A stretch of DNA of 64,000 nucleotides from Ulvibacter sp. MAR_2010_11 (GCF_002813135.1 NZ_PHTY01000001.1:2873501-2937500), one strand, 5' to 3'. Shown: positions 32,114 to 41,539, numbered from the stretch's first letter. The notes: generated by a model not told the origin, from the letters alone. Translations and numbers: made by a program.

Positions 32114-32935
32114 CTAAAGGAACATTTCCATTTCAAATTGATCTATGGTATTTTCCAATCCGAATTTTTTGAGATATTGGATTCTATCCACCAATTTTTC
32201 GTCGATATTATTGATTTTAATTTTTTCTGAAATTTTTTGAATTCCCGAAAATAATCGCCGCCAGCTTTCTTCATTATGCACCAATACTTCAAATTGTGGA
32301 ATGTAACCGTTTTGATCGTTAATTATAAAGAAGGACTCCGGTTCATTTTTATAATAAACCTGATAGTACTTGAAATTTCCTCGCCGAACCGATGCTAATT
32401 GATTCTCCCATGAATATAAACTCTGATTCGAAATAACATCGAAATTCAAATCTTTGAGACTCATTTCCTTCAAATTACAATCAGACTTCTCGTCAACTTT
32501 AATTTCGCCTGCGAAACACTTATACTGTTTCGTAATAGTGAAACCAATATCTTGATACGCCTTAATAGCAAAACTGTTTTCCTTAATCACTTCCAATTGA
32601 CATTTGGTCATTCCGTTTGCTTTCAGGTGAGGGACAGCAAACTCATAAATTTGCTTCGTAATTTTTTTTCCTCTGTATTCGGGAATTACACCCGTGGCAA
32701 GATTGAACGCAGTTAGGTGCCCCTCTCGTTTTTCAATTCCGTGTAAAATAAAACCAATCAATCTATTGCCGTCAAACATCCCATAAGAAAGGCTATAATC
32801 AATATTAGACATTTCCCATCGTTGTTTGAAGTAAGCCTTATCCTTGGGAAAGGATACGTAATAATTTTCAAAGGCTGCTAAAAAGCACTCTACAATTACA
32901 TCGAACTCAATATCGTTCAAATTTTTCAACTTCAT
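32114..32935 (-). CDS. GNAT-family N-acetyltransferase with C-terminal extension
   Basis: 273 residues. A GNAT domain occupies about 1-145: GVIPEYRGKKITKQIYEF (acetyl-CoA loop, YRGKKI), then ENSFAIKAYQDIGFTITKQYKCF, the classical end of motif B. Residues 150-273 form a second, weaker domain similar in layout to a degenerate GNAT fold, as in two-domain acetyltransferases. The substrate is unknown. It lies 78 bp upstream of the GNAT-cyclase pair. Confidence 0.75.
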   Translation of the reverse strand: MKLKNLNDIEFDVIVECFLAAFENYYVSFPKDKAYFKQRWEMSNIDYSLSYGMFDGNRLIGFILHGIEKREGHLTAFNLATGVIPEYRGKKITKQIYEFAVPHLKANGMTKCQLEVIKENSFAIKAYQDIGFTITKQYKCFAGEIKVDEKSDCNLKEMSLKDLNFDVISNQSLYSWENQLASVRRGNFKYYQVYYKNEPESFFIINDQNGYIPQFEVLVHNEESWRRLFSGIQKISEKIKINNIDEKLVDRIQYLKKFGLENTIDQFEMEMFL

Positions 32936-32984
32936 ACCAAAGGTTTATAAATGTGATAGATTATCATCTAAAGCAGCTTAAATT

Positions 32985-33431
32985 TTAACTTTCATAACAA
33001 TTTACATTTTCGCTTTTACCGATTCGAGAAATCGAATACTTGCCGGATCCCGTAAAAAATAACGCAACCGGAATTACAATAAAAATTGCCAACTGTTCGA
33101 TGGCCCAGCCCCCACCTTCGTTCAGTGCAAATATATTTTGCGTTTGCGTAAGAAGCAATGCCATTAGACAATTAAATGCAAAAATTAAACTCGCTAAACG
33201 CACTTTATAGCCAAATAGTATCATAATAGGGGCAATAATTTCACCTACATAGACCCCATTTGCCAAAAAAGATGGTAAACCCAGGCTTTGCAGGAGCTGT
33301 TGAATCGAGCTTATGCCGTGTATCAGCTTATTTATTCCGTAGGTAAGCATTGTAAAAGCCATTACGATTCTCATAATTAATAGTCCTAAATCATTATTTG
33401 TTTTCATTTTTCTAAATTGTTTGTTGTTCAT
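32985..33431 (-). CDS. DoxX-family membrane protein
   Basis: 148 residues from the ATG at 33431. A longer open frame to 33533 overlaps the preceding gene and was rejected; a second possible start is the ATG at 33407. There are four hydrophobic helices with the DoxX pattern RIVMAFTMLTYGINKLIHG and GVYVGEIIAPIMILFGY. DoxX proteins are small membrane oxidoreductase-associated proteins of poorly known function. It is 7 bp after 33439-34080. Confidence 0.8.
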   Translation of the reverse strand: MNNKQFRKMKTNNDLGLLIMRIVMAFTMLTYGINKLIHGISSIQQLLQSLGLPSFLANGVYVGEIIAPIMILFGYKVRLASLIFAFNCLMALLLTQTQNIFALNEGGGWAIEQLAIFIVIPVALFFTGSGKYSISRIGKSENVNCYES

Positions 33432-33438
33432 ACTTATT

Positions 33439-34080
33439 TTAAAAATTGTGTTTATAAAAAATTCCCAGATTGAAAAGAGAAATGTTTGAATTACTAAACT
33501 GGTCAAAGTTTGCGGCAAATCCGAATTGCCCATTACCTTTATTCAACCCTAATCGAAATTGTTGGATTCCCCTTTCGAACTCTTTGAGGTTAATTTGATA
33601 ATTATCAATTTTAAAATTACCCGACACCTGGAATTTTATTAAACCATATAGGGTATTTCCTATTTTTGGAGTGTATTCAACCAATAAAAATGTTTCTAAG
33701 GTGAAATGATTCTGATAGGTAGTACCTAGGGCATAAACCAATGAGAAGTCCTTAGACTTAAAATTATACCCGCCGGAAATAGTTGTAAAAGCACCCGGGT
33801 TCTTTAATCCCAAGCCAATCGCAATAGAAAAATGTTTATGAAAATTATAAGAAACAGTATTCCTTAAAAAATATATTGCCTTTCGGTCTTTATCGTATTC
33901 GGTGTCATAAACTACGATATTGGTAATCGTAAAATATTGGTTCAATTCAGAGCCCACTTTATGTTGATAATTATAAGCTCGGTGACCCAATAGTATTTCA
34001 GGGTTATATGTTACATTCTGACTCACGACCTGTTTATTTACAAACAATGCCAGTAGTACAATGATTAAATATTTTTGCAT
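33439..34080 (-). CDS. Secreted or outer-membrane protein of unknown function
   Basis: 213 residues from the ATG at 34080. The signal peptide (LIIVLLALFVNKQVVSQ) is clear. The mature part is built of alternating strands with aromatic residues (NYQHKVGSELNQYFTI, SGGYNFKSKDFSLVYALGTTY) and ends NLGIFYKHNF, with a terminal Phe as in outer-membrane beta-barrels. It is probably a small porin-like barrel; no family was recognised. It is an operon with the DoxX gene. Confidence 0.65.
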   Translation of the reverse strand: MQKYLIIVLLALFVNKQVVSQNVTYNPEILLGHRAYNYQHKVGSELNQYFTITNIVVYDTEYDKDRKAIYFLRNTVSYNFHKHFSIAIGLGLKNPGAFTTISGGYNFKSKDFSLVYALGTTYQNHFTLETFLLVEYTPKIGNTLYGLIKFQVSGNFKIDNYQINLKEFERGIQQFRLGLNKGNGQFGFAANFDQFSNSNISLFNLGIFYKHNF

Positions 34081-34244
34081 TTTTTTTGTATAGCTTTGAA
34101 AGTCAAAATTATACTGTAGGATTCTCAAAAAAATTAAGTTAGATTAAGAAAGCATTATTCGATTTTGAGGGATATTGAATACTAGAAAAATACAACTGTT
34201 CATTAATTTCAAAATAGTCTATATACTTTAAATAAGATTAAATT

Positions 34245-35495
34245 CTAAGAAGTATACTTTTTGAAAATAGAACTTGCCACATGACCTCCAAAACCGAAAG
34301 TGTTGTTTAGAGCATGTTTCACTGTTTTAATTTTGAAACTTTTTAACGTGAAATCAAAACTTCCTGAAAATTCAGGCTCGATATTTTCAGTATTAATTGT
34401 TGGAGGAATTCTGTTTTCTAAGACAGTTTTAATACAAATAATTGCTTCAATTGCGCCCGCAGCTCCCAATAAATGACCCGTCATGGATTTGGTTCCGCTA
34501 ATAGATAAATTTGTGTTGGATTCGAATACTTTTTTAATCGCCCTCAGCTCACTTAAATCACCTGTAGGCGTAGCAGTTGCATGCGCATTTATATAATCCA
34601 TTTCAATGGCATCGAGACCTGCTTCTTCCAATGCTAATTTCATTCCTAAGACAGCACCGTCACCAGTTGGATGAGTGTTTGTAAGGTGATATGCATCGGC
34701 CGCCAGACCGCCACCTAAAACTTCTGCAAGTATGGGTGCATTTCTTTTGAGTGCACTGTCAAGTGATTCCAGAATAATTGCCCCAGCCCCTTCACCGAGT
34801 ACAAATCCATCTCTGGATACATCAAACGGTTTAGAGGCCTGTAAATAGTTTTCATTGTTTATAGACATCGCTCTTGACGCATTGAATCCACCTATTGAAG
34901 ATTCGGTTATGGAAGCTTCAGATCCTCCTGTGACTATGATATCAGCCTTCCCCCATTTAATATAGTTATAAGCGTCAATAAGTGCCGTATTGCTAGCTGC
35001 ACATGCAGATGCTGTTGTATAATTTACGCCTCTTAGTCCATACTTAATGGAAATTACTCCGGAGGCTATGTTTATAATCCTTTTTGGGATAAAAAACGGA
35101 CTGAACCTTGGAATCCCATCACCAGATTTAAATTCACTTAGTTGCTCTTCGAAAGTTGTCACACCTCCATCGCCTGAAGCCCATATAACGCCAATTCTGT
35201 CCCTATTTTGAAGATTAAAATCTAGTTTGGCATTCAGGATTGCCTCATTAACGGCAACCAGAGCATATTGAGTAAATAAATCGAACTTTCTAATGTCTTT
35301 TTTATCAATTGCTAAAAACGGGTCGAAGTTTTTAACCTCGCAAGCAAATTTGGTTTTGAATTTTGAAGTATCAAATTTTGTTATCAAATTAGCTCCACTT
35401 TTACCGCTTAATAACGACTTCCAAAAATCGTCAGCGGTATTACCAAGAGGTGTTACCGCACCAATTCCGGTAACCACCACACGTTGTAAAATCAT
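34245..35495 (-). CDS. fabF: Beta-ketoacyl-ACP synthase II (FabF-type)
   Basis: 416 residues, the normal length of KAS II. The catalytic Cys165 (TASACAASN) and two active-site His residues (AHATATPTGD at about 305 and GHLLGAAGA at about 342) are present, as is the Lys in GTKSMTGH. It elongates acyl-ACP with malonyl-ACP. There is no acpP, fabG or aryl-polyene gene beside it, so this may be a second copy with a specialised role. It is a single gene with a 117-bp AT-rich gap downstream. Confidence 0.85.
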   Translation of the reverse strand: MILQRVVVTGIGAVTPLGNTADDFWKSLLSGKSGANLITKFDTSKFKTKFACEVKNFDPFLAIDKKDIRKFDLFTQYALVAVNEAILNAKLDFNLQNRDRIGVIWASGDGGVTTFEEQLSEFKSGDGIPRFSPFFIPKRIINIASGVISIKYGLRGVNYTTASACAASNTALIDAYNYIKWGKADIIVTGGSEASITESSIGGFNASRAMSINNENYLQASKPFDVSRDGFVLGEGAGAIILESLDSALKRNAPILAEVLGGGLAADAYHLTNTHPTGDGAVLGMKLALEEAGLDAIEMDYINAHATATPTGDLSELRAIKKVFESNTNLSISGTKSMTGHLLGAAGAIEAIICIKTVLENRIPPTINTENIEPEFSGSFDFTLKSFKIKTVKHALNNTFGFGGHVASSIFKKYTS

Positions 35496-35848
35496 TTTCT
35501 CTGCGTTTATAGATTCACTTTAAAGTGCTCACACTTATTTGGGCATTTCTCATCCAATGTGCAAATACAACTTCAAAATTTTTTAGAATTCATCTATTTT
35601 AAAATTCCTTAAGTGCAAAATAAATCTATGAGGAATGGAAAAAAATTAATCTATATTAAGAAAGGAATTAAGGTCGGGCACACCGGGGGTTACTATTTAC
35701 TCCAATTGCATAAGATGCCATTTACGGATCACAGACTGAAAACCACATTCATACTGTTCAATCAGAAATCAATTTTTGGTATTTGCTTTTAAATTCCTCG
35801 GTTGATAATTCCTTAAAAAAAAATTAGAGCGCCAAGTAAACCCTTCTT

Positions 35849-35896
35849 GCTTCACAGTATCTTTACATTATAAATGTAATTTAGTTTCTGTGAAGC
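35849..35896. repeat. Nested inverted repeat in the fabF-MFS intergenic region
   Basis: An outer pair GCTTCACAG (35849-35857) / CTGTGAAGC (35888-35896) encloses an inner pair TTACATT (35863-35869) / AATGTAA (35873-35879). It lies 48 bp upstream of the MFS start. It has no T-run, so it is more likely an operator or leader structure than a terminator. The rest of 35496-35943 shows no gene. Confidence 0.5.
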
Positions 35897-35943
35897 AATT
35901 TTTATGCTGATGAGTTATAATCCTATCACTTTTTTTGAAACCT

Positions 35944-37203
35944 ATGGCTAAAAACGATCCATACGCAGCCCTTCGGTTTCGGGAATTTTCAATTTTTTTG
36001 GTAATACGATTTGCACTGGTATTTGCATGGACCATGCAATTTGTAGTGATTGAATGGGAAGTGTATAGCCTAACCAAGGATCCTTTTTCCTTAGGGCTTA
36101 TCGGCTTAATGGAAGTGATTCCTGCTGTCTCTATGGCTCTATTTGCCGGTCATATTGTGGACCAAAAAGAAAAGAGAGGCCTGCTAATTCTCTGTATTCT
36201 GGGGTTTTCGGTGGTAAGTCTGGGATTGTTTTTGGTAACCTGGCCTCGTATTGTTGCAGGTCTTTCTCAGGATATCTTACTGTATATCATCTATTTTTTA
36301 GTTTTTTTAGGCGGAATTGTACGTGCATTCATAGGGCCTACCGTCTTTTCATTACTTTCTTTACTTGTTCCCAAAAAATTGTATCCCAATGCAGCTACCT
36401 GGAGCAGCTCGGTGTGGCAGATGGGTGCGGTAGTTGGGCCTGCAGTAGCCGGATTTAGTATTCACTGGATGGGAGTGCATTGGTCCATGTGTCTGGTCTT
36501 TGGATTTTCTTTATTTGCACTATTGTTATTATTTGCTATTCCGAAAAAACCAATTCTAAATCCGAATATTGGAGAACCCATAATAAAAAGTCTCAAGGAG
36601 GGCGTGAAATTTGTATGGAACACTAAAATTATTCTCGGAGCCATCACCCTTGATATGTTTGCTGTGCTTTTTGGAGGAGCCGTCGCACTGTTGCCCATCT
36701 TTGCACAAGACATATTACATGTTGGCGCCGAAGGATTTGGAGTGTTAAGAGCAGCACCCGCTGTGGGAGCCCTACTTATAATGTTTACTTCGGCTTATTT
36801 CCCACTGAACAAAAATGCCGGAATGAAACTGCTTGCTGCTATCTTCGGATTTGGAATTTGTATTATTGTCTTCGGACTTTCATCCTGGTTTTGGATATCG
36901 GTCATCGCGTTGTTTTTAAGTGGGGTAACCGATGGTATCTCTATGATAATAAGACAAACAATTCTTCAGTTGCGCACCCCCGATTCGATGCGAGGACGGG
37001 TTGCTTCAGTTAACTCGATGTTTGTAGGTTCCTCAAACGAATTAGGAGCCTTCGAAAGCGGACTTACGGCTAAACTAATGGGGACGGTGACGGCAGTTGT
37101 TTTTGGTGGATGCATGACTATCCTTACTGTGGTGGGTACAGGCGTGCTTTTTCCAACATTTAGAAAACTTGATCTTCAGAAAGATGTTGACGAATTCGAA
37201 TAA
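35944..37203 (+). CDS. MFS transporter (MFS_3 / enterobactin-exporter-like)
   Basis: 419 residues from the ATG at 35944; a TTG at 35935 would add three. About 12 hydrophobic helices. The N-terminus LRFREFSIFLVIRF and the pattern LTKDPFSLGLIGLMEVIPAV match the MFS_3 group (EntS and similar drug or siderophore exporters). RGRVASVNSMFVGSSNELGAFESG in the second half is the usual conserved segment. The substrate is unknown. It is a single gene, preceded by a nested inverted repeat. Confidence 0.82.
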   Translation: MAKNDPYAALRFREFSIFLVIRFALVFAWTMQFVVIEWEVYSLTKDPFSLGLIGLMEVIPAVSMALFAGHIVDQKEKRGLLILCILGFSVVSLGLFLVTWPRIVAGLSQDILLYIIYFLVFLGGIVRAFIGPTVFSLLSLLVPKKLYPNAATWSSSVWQMGAVVGPAVAGFSIHWMGVHWSMCLVFGFSLFALLLLFAIPKKPILNPNIGEPIIKSLKEGVKFVWNTKIILGAITLDMFAVLFGGAVALLPIFAQDILHVGAEGFGVLRAAPAVGALLIMFTSAYFPLNKNAGMKLLAAIFGFGICIIVFGLSSWFWISVIALFLSGVTDGISMIIRQTILQLRTPDSMRGRVASVNSMFVGSSNELGAFESGLTAKLMGTVTAVVFGGCMTILTVVGTGVLFPTFRKLDLQKDVDEFE

Positions 37204-37285
37204 ATGGCAGACTCATATTTTTTTTGAAGTAGACAAATTAAAAAAGTATCTTTAGATCACTTTATCAATAAGTAAACATAATATC

Positions 37286-37663
37286 ATGAAAAAAATAACG
37301 CTTCTTCTCATATTTTCTTTTGTTACTGCAACCGGCTTTTCACAGGAGTTTGCCCTTACATTATTTAATTTCGACAGCCCGGAAAAACCTACCAGAATGT
37401 TACTGCTTAGTACTACCACCAACGGCGCACAGGAATATATTGTAGAAAGAATGCAAGATACACATTCACAAAAGCTAATGGCAGCAGCTTCAGAAGGAAC
37501 AGTTTTTAAAATGGCGCGTATTCTAATAAAGGATGCCAGCGGCAATATTCAACAGATTGGTCTCAACGAGGTTACCTTAGGTAATTATTCAGCTGTAACC
37601 GATAATGGAAGAGCAAAGGAGCAATTTACAGTACGGTTTCAAAGCACTACCATCTTAGAATAA
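37286..37663 (+). CDS. Small secreted protein of unknown function
   Basis: 125 residues with a signal peptide (ITLLLIFSFVTATGFSQ). The mature part is about 105 residues, without Cys, with several strand-like stretches and a QEYIVERMQDTHSQKLM helix. No family recognised. The segment 37664-37866 has no gene and is AT-rich. Confidence 0.55.
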   Translation: MKKITLLLIFSFVTATGFSQEFALTLFNFDSPEKPTRMLLLSTTTNGAQEYIVERMQDTHSQKLMAAASEGTVFKMARILIKDASGNIQQIGLNEVTLGNYSAVTDNGRAKEQFTVRFQSTTILE

Positions 37664-37866
37664 GCTGTTGTATTCTCAACCAGTTTTATTTCACATTGGC
37701 ATTTTAACTTCATCAATTTCAATCGTTTAGATTGTAAATTAAACCCTTTAATACCTTTTAACACGGCGTTAAACTTCTCTCAATTAAGAATTCTCTAAGA
37801 CTTTTCGGGCTTTTTCTGATGTAAATTTATTTCAGAATAAACATTTAAACTTAAATTAAAAAAGCT

Positions 37867-38352
37867 ATGAAAACAACGAGAGAAGAAGCAAAAGAGAACA
37901 TCCATGACAATTTGGTTGATAACCTTCAGGCATTGTTAGAAAAAAATTACGATGCCGAAAAAGGATTCACTACTGCAATGAAGGATGCTAAAAACGAAAG
38001 GTTAAAATCATTCCTAAAACAACAAGCATCACAGCATGCGCGTTTTGCTACCGAGTTAGATCGCGAAATAAGAAACCTGAATGAAAAACCTATCGAAAGT
38101 GGTAGTACCACCGGTGCGTTGCACAGAGGATGGATCGATTTAAAAAGTACTTTTAGCAGTAATGACGATGAAGCAGTGCTGGAAGAATGTCTTAGAGGTG
38201 AAAAAGCCAGTTTAAAAGAATACGAAGAGAAGCTAGCGGAAAATCGTTTCCCAACTAATATTTCTTCAGTATTAAACAATCAGTTGTCTGAAATCAGAAC
38301 AACTGTTGCTCAGGTGAAGAATCTTGAGGATCTTGCCGAGAACCAGAGTTAA
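37867..38352 (+). CDS. PA2169-family four-helix-bundle protein (DUF2383)
   Basis: 161 residues, helical throughout, with ferritin-like layout. NLQALLEKNYDAEKGFTTAMKDAKNERLKSFLKQQASQH is the typical first helix pair, and GALHRGWIDLKSTFS plus AVLEECLRGEKASLKEYEEKL the second half. The family is annotated as a stress-associated protein of unknown function; the E-x-x-H metal pairs of true ferritins are only partly seen. It is followed by an intrinsic terminator. Confidence 0.8.
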   Translation: MKTTREEAKENIHDNLVDNLQALLEKNYDAEKGFTTAMKDAKNERLKSFLKQQASQHARFATELDREIRNLNEKPIESGSTTGALHRGWIDLKSTFSSNDDEAVLEECLRGEKASLKEYEEKLAENRFPTNISSVLNNQLSEIRTTVAQVKNLEDLAENQS

Positions 38353-38373
38353 TAGAAGTTGAAAAATGCCACA

Positions 38374-38404
38374 AAACAACCCACAAAACGGGTTGTTTTT
38401 TTTT
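38374..38404 (+). terminator. Intrinsic terminator of the PA2169-family gene
   Basis: Stem AACAACCC (38375-38382) / GGGTTGTT (38390-38397) followed by T residues to 38404. Confidence 0.85.
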
Positions 38405-38412
38405 GCCCTCAA

Positions 38413-39798
38413 CTATTCTATAACTGCTATTCCCGCTTCTCGTATGGCTTTAAATCCGCCGGCAACATCCACTACATTGTGAATTCCTCTGCTTTTTAAA
38501 ATTGAAGCAGCAATTACCGAACGATACCCCCCGGCACAGTGCACGTAAAAGGTATCATTCTCCGGAAAATCGGTTAAGTGTGCATTTAAAAACCCAAGTG
38601 GAGCCAAAGTAGCATTTGGAATGTGAGCCGAATCAAATTCGGTATCGTTACGCACATCGAAAACAGGAACTTTCTTCTTCAGGGTACTTTTAAATGTTTC
38701 GGCTGAAATGCTTTCCAACGTATCAATCTCTTTCCCCGAAGCCTTCCATGCTGCTATTCCACCTTTCAAGCAACCTAACGTATTGTCAAATCCCACACGA
38801 GATAAACGCGTGACGGCTTCTTCTTCACGACCTTCGGGAGCAACCAGTAAAATAGGTTGTTCCACATCGGCAATCAAGGCACCCACCCAGGGCGCAAATC
38901 CTCCATCCAAGCCAATAAAAATAGAACGTGGTATATGTCCGTTTATAAAATCAAGTTGATGTCGAACATCCAACACTACTGCTCCTGTAGTAGTTGCTAA
39001 TTGCTCAAAAGTCTGTGGCGTTAGTTTTTGTGTTCCTCTTGAAACTACCTTATCGATATCGTCATACCCTTCCCTGTTCATTTTTACATTGAGCGGAAAA
39101 TATTCGGGCGGCGGCATCAATCCATCGGTAACTTCTTTAATAAATTCATCCTTAGTCATATCTGCTCGCAAGGCATAATTCATTTTCTTCTGGTTGCCCA
39201 GGGTATCCACGGTTTCTTTCATCATATTCTTCCCACAGGCAGATCCCGCTCCATGCGCAGGATAGACGATTACATGATCCGGTAAAGGCATTAATTTTGT
39301 ACGTAAACTTTCGAATAAAATTCCGGCAAGGTCTTCTTGAGTAATTTCATTCGATTTTTGAGCCAAATCCGGTCTTCCAACATCTCCTAAAAACAAGGTA
39401 TCTCCACTAAATATGGCGTGTTCCTTCCCATTTTCATCTATTAATAAGTAAGTGGTACTTTCCATAGTATGCCCTGGAGTATGTATTGCTTTAATAATAA
39501 TCTTGCCCAATCTAAACTCCTCACCATCTTTTGCGATAATCGCGTCGAAGGTGGGATTTGCATTTGGCCCGTAGATAATGGGAGCTCCCGTTTCTTTGGA
39601 TAGGGTAACATGACCACTTACAAAGTCGGCATGAAAGTGAGTTTCAAAAATATACTTAATGGTTGCATTATCACGATGCGCTCTCTCCAAATAGGGCTTT
39701 ACTTCTCTAAGCGGATCAATAATAGCGACTTCACCGTCACTTTCAATATAGTAAGCTCCTTGGGCGAGACACCCGGTATATATTTGTTCAATGTGCAT
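38413..39798 (-). CDS. Persulfide dioxygenase-like MBL domain fused to two rhodanese domains
   Basis: 461 residues. Residues 1-230 form an ETHE1-type metallo-beta-lactamase domain: the metal loop reads H54-F-H56-A-D58-F, then GHTMEST and FSGDTLFLGDVGRPDL. Such enzymes use a mononuclear iron and oxidise glutathione or bacillithiol persulfide. Two rhodanese domains follow: the first (about 265-350) has LVAPEGREEE where the active Cys should be, so it is inactive; the second (about 365-460) has an active-site loop HCAGGYRS with Cys. It is thus CstB-like in architecture and probably detoxifies sulfide or persulfide. Confidence 0.88.
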   Translation of the reverse strand: MHIEQIYTGCLAQGAYYIESDGEVAIIDPLREVKPYLERAHRDNATIKYIFETHFHADFVSGHVTLSKETGAPIIYGPNANPTFDAIIAKDGEEFRLGKIIIKAIHTPGHTMESTTYLLIDENGKEHAIFSGDTLFLGDVGRPDLAQKSNEITQEDLAGILFESLRTKLMPLPDHVIVYPAHGAGSACGKNMMKETVDTLGNQKKMNYALRADMTKDEFIKEVTDGLMPPPEYFPLNVKMNREGYDDIDKVVSRGTQKLTPQTFEQLATTTGAVVLDVRHQLDFINGHIPRSIFIGLDGGFAPWVGALIADVEQPILLVAPEGREEEAVTRLSRVGFDNTLGCLKGGIAAWKASGKEIDTLESISAETFKSTLKKKVPVFDVRNDTEFDSAHIPNATLAPLGFLNAHLTDFPENDTFYVHCAGGYRSVIAASILKSRGIHNVVDVAGGFKAIREAGIAVIE

Positions 39799-39939
39799 GG
39801 TTTCAGAATTTAATACAAAGATAGTGATTGTTGTTCTCAGTTCTTACTCAAAATACCTTTCATCGTATTTTTTACATAATTTTTACAATTTCAGTCAATC
39901 CTTCTTGTATATTTACGAACTATCCGATTTTCTTATAGA

Positions 39940-40272
39940 ATGAATAAAATAATCTTTTTACTAATTACGTTTCTGGCATTAGGTTGTTCCACCGAAAAAG
40001 AGCAGTTGGAAACGCTTCGTGAAGTCGCAAAACAAGATTTAATAATTCAACTGCAACTACCTGAGGGTACAGTCTTTAACGACGAAGATTTGGTAATCAC
40101 TCCAAACGCGACAGCGCTTGAAAAAATTGGAATGATCTATGTTGTAAAAGCTACGATCAGATCGCAAGATGCCAACGGCAATGAAATCCTGAAATCGCAC
40201 ACATTAAAATATCAAAAAATTGGGGAGGGTGGTTTAGACCCAAATGATTATGAACTTAATTCTTTCGACTAA
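39940..40272 (+). CDS. Small lipoprotein of unknown function
   Basis: 110 residues with a lipobox in LALGCST (Cys 17). The mature domain is about 90 residues of alternating strands (DLIIQLQLPEGTVFNDEDLVITPN), ending PNDYELNSFD. No known family. It is 6 bp upstream of the M28 peptidase and probably co-transcribed. Confidence 0.6.
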   Translation: MNKIIFLLITFLALGCSTEKEQLETLREVAKQDLIIQLQLPEGTVFNDEDLVITPNATALEKIGMIYVVKATIRSQDANGNEILKSHTLKYQKIGEGGLDPNDYELNSFD

Positions 40273-40278
40273 TTTATT

Positions 40279-41307
40279 ATGAAGTATCTACTATTATCAA
40301 TATTGACAGTATTTGCCGTTTCATGTAATTCGGCTCAAAATTCGACAGCCACGAAGAGTCCTGTAAAACAAATGACGCGTGTTGACTACGCCAATACCAT
40401 TACAGCTGCCGATTTAAAAACACATTTGTACATCTTTGCAGGGGATGCAATGGAAGGCAGAATGACCGGACAAAAAGGTCAGAAGCTGGCAGCCGAATAT
40501 TTACGAAACTTCTATATGGATGAAGGAATTCCTTCACCAATTGAAGAGAAAAATTACTATCAGACAATCCCGGCTAGTTATTTTGGCCGTATGAAAGATC
40601 CAAAAGGCTCCGAAAATATAGTAGCCTATATTAAAGGGACTGAAAAGCCTAACGAAGTTATTGTGCTTTCGGCACATTACGACCATGTTGGAACCGATTC
40701 AAACGGAAATGTATACAACGGTGCCGATGATGACGGCAGCGGAACAGTTGCTCTCTTAGAGATTGCTGAAGCATTTCAACAAGCGGTAAAGGAGGGTAAC
40801 GGACCAAAGCGCTCCATCCTCTTTTTACACGTAACCGGAGAAGAAATTGGGTTATATGGCTCAAAATATTATACCGAAAATCCTTTATTCCCATTGGCAA
40901 ACACGGTTTGTAATCTCAATACCGATATGATAGGACGTATTGATCCCGACAAGGCGGACAATCCAAACTATGTGTATCTAATAGGAAGTGATAAATTGAG
41001 TCAGGAGTTACACGACGTTTCCGAAAGTGTAAATAAGACCTATACCAAGCTGGAATTGGATTATAAGTTTAACGACGATAACGATCCCAATCGTTTTTAC
41101 TACCGCAGCGACCATTACAATTTTGCTAAAAATAACATTCCTGTTATTTTCTATTTTAACGGAACACATGCCGACTACCATCAGCCAACAGACACCCCCG
41201 ATAAAATTGAATACGAATTAATGGCCAAAAGAGCCCAGCTAATTTTTCAAACCACTTGGGAAATTGCCAATCGAGAAGGAAGAATCACGGCGGACAAGTT
41301 AAAATAA
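40279..41307 (+). CDS. M28-family zinc aminopeptidase (lipoprotein)
   Basis: 342 residues. A lipoprotein signal ends in AVSCNS. The M28 metal ligands are all visible: H (SAHYDHVGTD), D (GADDDGSG), E-E (VTGEEIGLYGS), D (NTDMIGRID) and the final H near ADYHQPTDTPDKIEY. The enzyme releases N-terminal amino acids in the periplasm or at the cell surface. It is followed by an intrinsic terminator at 41329-41356. Confidence 0.9.
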   Translation: MKYLLLSILTVFAVSCNSAQNSTATKSPVKQMTRVDYANTITAADLKTHLYIFAGDAMEGRMTGQKGQKLAAEYLRNFYMDEGIPSPIEEKNYYQTIPASYFGRMKDPKGSENIVAYIKGTEKPNEVIVLSAHYDHVGTDSNGNVYNGADDDGSGTVALLEIAEAFQQAVKEGNGPKRSILFLHVTGEEIGLYGSKYYTENPLFPLANTVCNLNTDMIGRIDPDKADNPNYVYLIGSDKLSQELHDVSESVNKTYTKLELDYKFNDDNDPNRFYYRSDHYNFAKNNIPVIFYFNGTHADYHQPTDTPDKIEYELMAKRAQLIFQTTWEIANREGRITADKLK

Positions 41308-41328
41308 AACTTGACAAAATTATTTTAA

Positions 41329-41356
41329 AAAGCCTCCCAAATCGGAGGCTTTTTCT
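41329..41356 (+). terminator. Intrinsic terminator of the M28 peptidase gene
   Basis: Stem AAAGCCTCC (41329-41337) / GGAGGCTTT (41344-41352) with a following T-run. Confidence 0.88.
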
Positions 41357-41391
41357 TTATATAAATTGAATTTGTCACACCATATTATGTC

Positions 41392-41458
41392 ACACCGTGC
41401 TTGACACGGTGTCTACAAAGAAACGCAGTATTTAATGGATTCTGACTTGCGTCAGAAT
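41392..41458. repeat. Pair of short intergenic palindromes
   Basis: ACACCGTG-5-CACGGTGT (41392-41412) and ATTCTGAC-4-GTCAGAAT (41439-41458) lie in the gap between the M28 peptidase and tRNA-His. Both have 8-bp perfect arms without T-runs. They resemble dispersed intergenic palindromes of flavobacterial genomes; other copies cannot be counted here. Confidence 0.5.
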
Positions 41459-41501
41459 GACAAAATGTTCTTTATGGAAGCAAGCTTCCTTTTCGGGAAT
41501 G

Positions 41502-41532
41502 AAAAAAGCCTTCAAATTTCTTTGAAGGCTTT
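41502..41532 (-). terminator. Intrinsic terminator of tRNA-His
   Basis: On the minus strand AAAGCCTTCAAA pairs with TTTGAAGGCTTT (12 bp, 4-nt loop) and is followed by T residues. It starts a few bases after the tRNA 3' end. Confidence 0.85.
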
Positions 41533-41539
41533 GTGTGGG

